Below are positions 59,154 through 64,000 of a DNA stretch of 64,000 nt, piece after piece. A program made the translations under genes and the position numbers. Source of the DNA: Rhizobium sp. BK376 (lineage in GTDB: Bacteria; Pseudomonadota; Alphaproteobacteria; Rhizobiales; Rhizobiaceae). The notes under the pieces are model-generated. The model made no database searches, was not told the DNA's origin, and saw only the letters and a program-made list of their open reading frames with translations. Position 1 is the stretch's first letter. Each line of letters begins with the position of its first letter. The stretch lies in contig NZ_SLZG01000002.1 in assembly GCF_004341625.1 (NCBI RefSeq), positions 682,001-746,000 on the forward strand, written 5' to 3'.

Positions 59154-60179
59154 ATGTCTCTGACAAAAGATGAGGCGGCCACGGGCGAGGTTTCTCCCGC
59201 TCTGGCCATTGAAGCCATGTTTGCGTTTCGCAGCACTGCTGCCATCAAAGCCGCAATCGAACTCGATGTCTTCACCGCCATTGGTGCCGGAGATGCGACG
59301 GTCAAATCGCTCGCCGCAACAGTCGGTGCTTCAGAGCGAGGATTGCGCATCCTTTGTGATTTCCTGGTCGTGGAAGGCTTTTTGCTCAAACAGGAGGATC
59401 GGTACCTGGCGACGCCATCCACCCGCATGTTCCTCGATCGGCAATCGCCGGCCTATATGGGGGCGGCGGTCGATTTCGTTGCCGCGCCCGAGATGGCGGA
59501 GTTGTTCCTCAACGATCCCTCGTCCTATGTCCGCAACGGCGGAGCCGTCGGCCTTGCCAATGTTTCACCGGACAATCCAGTCTGGATCAGGTTCGCGCGG
59601 GCGATGGGTGCCTTTACCGGCAGCAGCGCGGAAAGCCTTGCCGCCGAGGTCGCGACATGGCCGCAGCCGCCGAGAAAAGTGCTCGATATTGCCGCAGGCC
59701 CAGGCCGTTTCGGCATAGAGATCGCAAGAACCATACCGTCGGCAAAGATTGTTGCAGTCGATTGGCAGTCGGTCCTTGCGCTTAGCGAACAAAATGCTCA
59801 GGAGGCGGGTGTTGCCGAGCGATACCAATCCCTTGCCGGAAGTGCGTTCGATGTCGACTGGGGCGGGGATTATGACCTCATATTGCTTCCAAACTTCCTG
59901 CACCATTTTGACGCAGATACTTGCGTTGGACTGCTGAAAAAGGTGCGCAGCAGCCTCGGCTCCGGCGGGAGGGTTGTCGGCGTCGAGTTCGTGCCGAACG
60001 AAGACCGCATCAGCCCACCATTCGAGGCGGAATTTTCCTTCGAAATGCTGGCGACCACGCCCGCGGGAGACGCCTATACGAAGAAGGAATTGGACGAGAT
60101 GGCGAGACGGGCGGGTTTTCGCGGCGTCACGACGAAGCCGCTTTCACCATCGCCTGCGAGCCTCGTCTTCTTCGAATGA
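59154..60179 (+). CDS. SAM-dependent O-methyltransferase family 2-like
   Basis: A 341-residue methyltransferase with an N-terminal dimerisation winged helix (FRSTAAIKAAIELDVFTAIG) and a C-terminal Rossmann SAM domain (VLDIAAGPGRFGIEIA, about residues 180-195; LLPNFLHHFD). The layout matches plant and bacterial small-molecule O-methyltransferases. The ATG follows GGGAGAATCC. A 2H phosphoesterase gene starts 55 bp downstream on the same strand. Substrate unknown. Confidence 0.88.
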   Translation: MSLTKDEAATGEVSPALAIEAMFAFRSTAAIKAAIELDVFTAIGAGDATVKSLAATVGASERGLRILCDFLVVEGFLLKQEDRYLATPSTRMFLDRQSPAYMGAAVDFVAAPEMAELFLNDPSSYVRNGGAVGLANVSPDNPVWIRFARAMGAFTGSSAESLAAEVATWPQPPRKVLDIAAGPGRFGIEIARTIPSAKIVAVDWQSVLALSEQNAQEAGVAERYQSLAGSAFDVDWGGDYDLILLPNFLHHFDADTCVGLLKKVRSSLGSGGRVVGVEFVPNEDRISPPFEAEFSFEMLATTPAGDAYTKKELDEMARRAGFRGVTTKPLSPSPASLVFFE

Positions 60180-60233
60180 TCGCGGCACCATAGGGCAAAT
60201 GCCACAAAGCCAAATTCGCTGGGGAGCTTGGTC

Positions 60234-61007
60234 ATGGCTGATCGAAAGCAAAGTCTGAGGATGCCTGCATCTTTGGTTCGCCCGCGACGTCTGCGAGCAT
60301 TGGTCTTCGCGATCACGGGCCTCGGGCTGTCGCTGGCGCCGGGATTTACCCAGAGATCCCTTGCACAGCAGGTTCCCGTAACCGCGGTCGACATTGCGCT
60401 CGAACCCGACGCGACCATGCTTCAGCACGCAGCGGACGCCAATGCTCGTCTGCTCAAATCTTTCCCGAAGGGCTTTTCTCTTGATGAGACGCACCATCCC
60501 CACATCACGATGCTGCAGCAATTCGTCCGCACGGACGATCTCGACAAGGTATTTGCGGCGGCAGACGCGGTTCTGGCCAAGGAGAAGCCTGCCGGATGGA
60601 CGCTGAAGGCATTCAAGTATTACTACATCCCAGCTCCGCCTGTCGGCCTTGCGGGAATTGTCGTCCAACCGACCGACGACCTGCGCCGGCTGCAAGCTGA
60701 GCTTATCACTGCCGTCAAACCTTATACCGTAAAGACCGGCACTCCGGCGGCTTTCTTCAGCGACGCGGATGGTCGCGACATTCAGAAATCCCTGATCAAC
60801 TATGTCGCCAATTTCGTCACGGACGCGGCCGGCAAGCGTTTCAATCCCCACGTGACTATCGGCGTTGGAACGGAAGCCTATTTGAACAAGATGCTGGCAG
60901 AGCCATTCCCTTCGTTTACGTTTTCAGCGACGGGTGCGTCGGTCTATCAGCTGGGCACATTTGGCACGGCCCGAAAGAAGCTCCATGATTTTACACTGAC
61001 GCCCTGA
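60234..61007 (+). CDS. Exported 2H phosphoesterase (2'-5' RNA ligase-like)
   Basis: A 257-residue protein with a signal peptide (ALVFAITGLGLSLAPGFTQR, cleavage near SLAQQ at residues 43-46) and a 2H phosphoesterase domain with both catalytic motifs: H90-I-T92 (HPHITM) and H206-V-T208 (FNPHVTIG). 2H enzymes open cyclic phosphodiesters, usually on RNA or cyclic nucleotides inside cells; export to the periplasm is unusual. ATG 60234 follows GGGGAG. It probably shares the methyltransferase transcript. Confidence 0.82.
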   Translation: MADRKQSLRMPASLVRPRRLRALVFAITGLGLSLAPGFTQRSLAQQVPVTAVDIALEPDATMLQHAADANARLLKSFPKGFSLDETHHPHITMLQQFVRTDDLDKVFAAADAVLAKEKPAGWTLKAFKYYYIPAPPVGLAGIVVQPTDDLRRLQAELITAVKPYTVKTGTPAAFFSDADGRDIQKSLINYVANFVTDAAGKRFNPHVTIGVGTEAYLNKMLAEPFPSFTFSATGASVYQLGTFGTARKKLHDFTLTP

Positions 61008-61150
61008 GGCTGGATCGGGTAGGGCGAATGGCAACTCGCGATCGATCACAGGCCTGATGCCTTTCGCGGACAGCCGGTAACGTCCTTGGGGTGCGTCGGA
61101 ACGTTTGAGCCTTTCTTGCGTTGAAATGGTCTTGTAACCGGGGGAACGTC

Positions 61151-61414
61151 ATGTTGCGATCAAACATCAAATACGTCATTCCAGCCTTTGTAATTGCAGC
61201 GACTTTAATCGAAGCCGCTCCAGTCATGGCGGCGGATATGGTTACCTATGTCGAGCCCCACAAATCCCACGTCTCGCGGGTTTATCAACCCCGCGTCGTT
61301 CGCACCGCATATCGGGTGAGGCCGACGACTTGCAGCGAGAGGATCGTGGAATATCGCGCTCCTTATGTGCCACATACCCAAGTCTTCCGGGTTTGCAGCC
61401 GCTACCAATTTTGA
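61151..61414 (+). CDS. Small exported protein of unknown function
   Basis: An 87-residue protein with a cleavable signal peptide (KYVIPAFVIAATLIEAAPVM, cut near MAAD). The mature part is basic and tyrosine-rich with two cysteines (TTCSERIVEY and FRVCSRYQF) that could form a disulfide. I recognise no family. Start chosen at ATG 61151, after GGGGGAACGTC. Confidence 0.7.
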   Translation: MLRSNIKYVIPAFVIAATLIEAAPVMAADMVTYVEPHKSHVSRVYQPRVVRTAYRVRPTTCSERIVEYRAPYVPHTQVFRVCSRYQF

Positions 61415-61536
61415 CGGATGTGATCTTTCGATCTGGCGCCTGAGCGGGATCGGGGCGGTTCACCCTTGACTTCGCCTTGCCGAAAGCCGACTTCGGGCAT
61501 GATCAAGGATCTGCCCGCGACGGAAGGTTTGCCGCA

Positions 61537-61959
61537 GTGCCCCAGAAAATCCTCACCGTTTCGACCCGTGGCCAGGGCCTCTACGAGTTTACCGGCGAGG
61601 TCGCCGATTTCCTGCGGAGTGCCGGCGCAGGCGAGGGGCTGCTGACCGTCTTCGTGCGGCACACATCCTGTTCGCTGCTGATCCAGGAGAATGCCGATCC
61701 GGATGTGAAGACGGATCTCAACGCCTTCTTCCGCCGGCTCGTGCCGCCATCCTCTGATCCCTCGATGCGCTGGATCGTGCACACGACCGAAGGGCCGGAC
61801 GATATGCCGGCGCACATCAAGGCTGCGCTGACGCAGGTTTCGGTCGGCATTCCGGTCATCGGCGGGCGGCTCGCCCTCGGCACATGGCAGGGCATCTATC
61901 TCTTCGAGCATCGCGATCAGCCGCATCGGCGCGAGGTCGTGCTTCATTTCGGCGGATGA
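61537..61959 (+). CDS. YjbQ/UPF0047 family protein
   Basis: A 140-residue YjbQ-family protein, with LLTVFVRHTSCSLLIQENAD and LGTWQGIYLFEHRDQPHRRE as conserved segments. Members form trimers with a His-rich pocket and have weak thiamine-phosphate synthase activity; the true role is unsettled. GTG 61537 gives the usual family length; the frame extends to TTG 61477 without similarity. Confidence 0.88.
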   Translation: MPQKILTVSTRGQGLYEFTGEVADFLRSAGAGEGLLTVFVRHTSCSLLIQENADPDVKTDLNAFFRRLVPPSSDPSMRWIVHTTEGPDDMPAHIKAALTQVSVGIPVIGGRLALGTWQGIYLFEHRDQPHRREVVLHFGG

Positions 61960-62121
61960 AGCGTTAGTCCCCAGTGAGCCGTTAATCGATTTGAATGCCG
62001 GCTGAACACGCGGTTCGCGCCCGGTTCAGTTTCGGTGGCCTATCTTTTCCTCAATCCCGCAAGAAACGGGCCCGCAGGAAACGGGATCCGATCAGAACCG
62101 AAGCAATCAAGAGGAAATCCC

Positions 62122-62442
62122 ATGAGCAGTCTCTTTGCCAAGGCCGGTATCGCAGCGCTGATCGCGCTTGGCGCAGTCCCCGCTGCCTCGACGGCATCCG
62201 CCGGCGATCTGTCGATGAAGGTCCGCGAGGTTCGCTACGATCCCCACGCCGCTCGCACATGCTCGCCCGTGCTTGCCGTGCAGAAGGCCCGCTATGATGG
62301 CATGCGCTATGCGCACATTGCCGATATGACGGCACGCCGCGTCGTCGTCGAGGGTCGCAACCATCGTGGTCCGGACCGTATCGTGTTCGCCAATGTTCCC
62401 GGTTGCCCGCGCTGGCATCGTGGTGAATTCCATGTTCAGTAA
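62122..62442 (+). CDS. Small exported protein, paralogue of the next gene
   Basis: A 106-residue protein with a signal peptide (FAKAGIAALIALGAVPAAST, cut near ASAG). Its C-terminal half (YAHIADMTARRVVVEGRNHR then IVFANVPGCPRW) aligns with the C-terminus of the protein encoded 167 bp downstream, so the two arose by duplication. Two cysteines in the mature part may pair. ATG 62122 follows AAGAGGAAA. Confidence 0.8.
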   Translation: MSSLFAKAGIAALIALGAVPAASTASAGDLSMKVREVRYDPHAARTCSPVLAVQKARYDGMRYAHIADMTARRVVVEGRNHRGPDRIVFANVPGCPRWHRGEFHVQ

Positions 62443-62608
62443 AGCCATCCTAAAGAAAGGAAGGGCTTTATTATCGCTGGCGCAAGTTTTAACTGAACGA
62501 CTCGTGAACGGCCGATTCTGAATCCGTTCAGAATAGACCACTATCCTTCCGGTCATCGCCTGTGATGCGGCGGACCAAGATGAAGCGTTTTGTTTCGAGG
62601 AGAAGAAC

Positions 62609-62965
62609 ATGAAGGAAATTCTGGCAAAGGCAGGGATCGCGACGGCGATTGCCGTCGCCGCCCTTTCGGGCGCGGTGACCAGCGCCAGCGCGCAAGGCGT
62701 CGACATCTACGTCGGCCCCGGCTATCATCGTCCGCCACCGCCGGATTACTACCGCCCGCCACCGCCGCCTCCGGGCTATGGCTACGGTCGTCCGCGTGGC
62801 TGCGATCCGCGACAGGCTGAAGACATCGCTCGCGATTATGGCTTGCGCCGTGCCCGCGTTGCCGACATCACGCCTCGCCGCGTCATCGTCAACGGCTTTG
62901 GCCGTCGGGGTCCTGATACGATGGTATTTGCCAATGTGCGCGGCTGCCCGTTGATGGGCCGTTGA
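62609..62965 (+). CDS. Small exported Pro/Tyr-rich protein, paralogue of the preceding gene
   Basis: A 118-residue protein. Signal peptide (LAKAGIATAIAVAALSGAVT, cut near ASAQ), then a Pro/Tyr/Gly-rich stretch (residues about 39-61, HRPPPPDYYRPPPPPPGYGY) and the shared domain (RRARVADITPRRVIVNGFGR then MVFANVRGCP) with two cysteines. The paralogue upstream lacks the proline insert. The ATG follows GAGGAGAA. Function unknown. Confidence 0.82.
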   Translation: MKEILAKAGIATAIAVAALSGAVTSASAQGVDIYVGPGYHRPPPPDYYRPPPPPPGYGYGRPRGCDPRQAEDIARDYGLRRARVADITPRRVIVNGFGRRGPDTMVFANVRGCPLMGR

Positions 62966-63018
62966 TCCCCGGCGTTGAAGATCGGGCTGTCTCTCAGCCG
63001 AGAGCATCCCTGTAAACA

Positions 63019-63065
63019 AACCGCCCCGGCGATCCCGATGGATCAGCCGGGGCGGTTTTTCTTTG
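63019..63065 (+). terminator. Rho-independent terminator
   Basis: AAACCGCCCCGGC (63019-63031) pairs with GCCGGGGCGGTTT (63047-63059), followed by TTCTTT. It ends the small exported protein gene; the AAAC on the other strand suggests it may serve the convergent SIMPL gene too. Confidence 0.88.
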
Positions 63066-63093
63066 CCCGCTTCTTTGGGCCGGCAGCGACGCC

Positions 63094-63840
63094 TTACTGG
63101 TCGATGGCGTAGGTGACGTTGACCGTCACGTCATAGGTATTCTCGCCGCCCTGGACCGGAACGGCGGGGGCGGCAGCATCCTTCATCATTGCGGCGCGGA
63201 AAACGGGCTGCGGGGCAGGGCGGATGGAATTCTCGCTGATCTCGATGACGCGGCCGAGCTTGACGCCGGCTGCATCGGTCAGCGTCTTCGCCTTGGCAAG
63301 AGCATCGGCCACCGCATCCTTGCGCGCCGCGGTCAGCGCCTCCTCCGGCTTGTCATTGGTGAACTGGATGTCTCCGCCCTGGTTGATGCCGAGGGTGACG
63401 GACTGGTCAATGATGGAGCCGAGCTTGGAAAGATCACGAATGCGCACCGAGAGCGAATTGGTCGCCTGGTAACCCACAAGCTCAGGCGGCTGAGGCTGGC
63501 CCTTGTTATTGTTGGGATAGTTGTATTGCGGCTGGATCGAGAAGCGCGATGTCTGAAGATCGCGCTCGGCAATGCCGGCATCCTTCAGCGTCGCGAGGAC
63601 TGCACCCATGGCCTTGCTGTTCTCGTCAAGCGCATCACGCGCGGTCTTGGACTGCTTGACGACGGCAAGCGTGACGATCGCCATATCGGGTGCGATCGAG
63701 GAATGTCCTTCCCCCGTCACCATGACCACCGCCTCGCGCGGCTTCGCCTCCTGCGCAAGCGCGCCTGCGGCGGCAAGCGGCAAAAGGGCTGCGGCCAGAA
63801 GCGTCGAAAAGGCAAAATCTCTGGTTTTCCTCAGAGGCAT
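63094..63840 (-). CDS. SIMPL-domain (DUF541) periplasmic protein
   Basis: A 248-residue protein with a signal peptide (AFSTLLAAALLPLAAAGALA, cut at AQE) and a SIMPL/DUF541 domain (VMVTGEGHSSIAPDMAIVTL, LQTSRFSIQPQYNY, GYQATNSLSVRIRDLSKLGS). Related Omp28/BP26-type proteins form large periplasmic rings and are antigens in Brucella; the function is uncertain, perhaps stress protection. ATG 63840 is preceded by AAGGAA; the longer frame is unsupported. Confidence 0.9.
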   Translation of the reverse strand: MPLRKTRDFAFSTLLAAALLPLAAAGALAQEAKPREAVVMVTGEGHSSIAPDMAIVTLAVVKQSKTARDALDENSKAMGAVLATLKDAGIAERDLQTSRFSIQPQYNYPNNNKGQPQPPELVGYQATNSLSVRIRDLSKLGSIIDQSVTLGINQGGDIQFTNDKPEEALTAARKDAVADALAKAKTLTDAAGVKLGRVIEISENSIRPAPQPVFRAAMMKDAAAPAVPVQGGENTYDVTVNVTYAIDQ

Positions 63841-64000
63841 GGTTCGTTCCTTGATTGATGTTCCGGGGCACAGGCTTTTTGCGGATTGATTGTGAAGGTA
63901 TTGCGGCAGTCCCTTGTGAGCGAAAGAGAATTGCGTTAGAGGCAAGGCAGCCCCGGGGAACCATTGTCCCGGCGCGATGCGCTGTATCCTTCGCGCAGGG

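Overview
The window is a gene-dense, roughly 60% GC chromosomal stretch from a Rhizobiaceae alphaproteobacterium, most likely a Rhizobium species. The order carB, greA, lpsB, LPS-related genes, lrp, trxB, lsrB-type LysR gene, a MmgR/alpha-r8-type sRNA locus and an arsR gene matches, as far as I remember it, the Sinorhizobium meliloti SMc01215-SMc01226 neighbourhood. Here the sRNA is present as two tandem copies. No rRNA or tRNA genes, insertion sequences, phage genes or CRISPR arrays were seen.

Layout. 0-8.2 kb: an ArsR regulator with its MFS exporter and a multi-site palindromic operator; two tandem sRNA genes; a trxB-LysR operon; an lrp operon with two surface-glycan-type genes; convergent greA-lpsB. 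8.4-14.6 kb: an apparently accessory block between greA and carB with a serine hydrolase, a radical-SAM/UdgX-type DNA-repair pair, a PAS-GGDEF diguanylate cyclase and a DUF2235 alpha/beta hydrolase. 14.7-18.2 kb: carB. 18.4-20.2 kb: a ygiC/ygiB-like pair. 20-29 kb: metabolic and transport singletons (sorbitol-type dehydrogenase, PAP2 phosphatase, YpfJ metallopeptidase, aldo/keto reductase with divergent LysR, TetA-like MFS, MATE), with a nested palindromic repeat at 23.76-23.89 kb and a probably start-damaged ABM monooxygenase gene at 29 kb.

29.4-45.5 kb is the carA / yqeY / dnaG / recQ / rpoD region. carA has a recognisable sigma70 promoter. An overlapping acyltransferase and CE2-type esterase pair, the threonine catabolic kbl-tdh operon and a GFA-family gene lie between dnaG and rpoD. 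45.8-64 kb holds a TonB-like proline-rich DUF930 protein, GYD and panE genes, a quinone-oxidoreductase/LysR divergon with a perfect operator, an MFS/AraC/SDR group, a solitary zwf, a membrane-anchored Tlde1/L,D-transpeptidase-like protein, a methyltransferase followed by an exported 2H phosphoesterase, YjbQ, several tiny secreted proteins (two are tandem paralogues) and a SIMPL-domain protein.

The most intriguing system is the 9.5-12.2 kb pair: a radical SAM enzyme with C-terminal helix-hairpin-helix repeats, overlapping by one base a DUF4130-UdgX fusion that keeps the KRRIH motif by which UdgX proteins covalently trap uracil-DNA. UdgX itself is known, but the chemistry of the radical SAM partner and of the DUF4130 domain is, to my knowledge, not established. 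Start sites were re-chosen from ribosome binding sites and protein N-termini where the longest open frame looked wrong.
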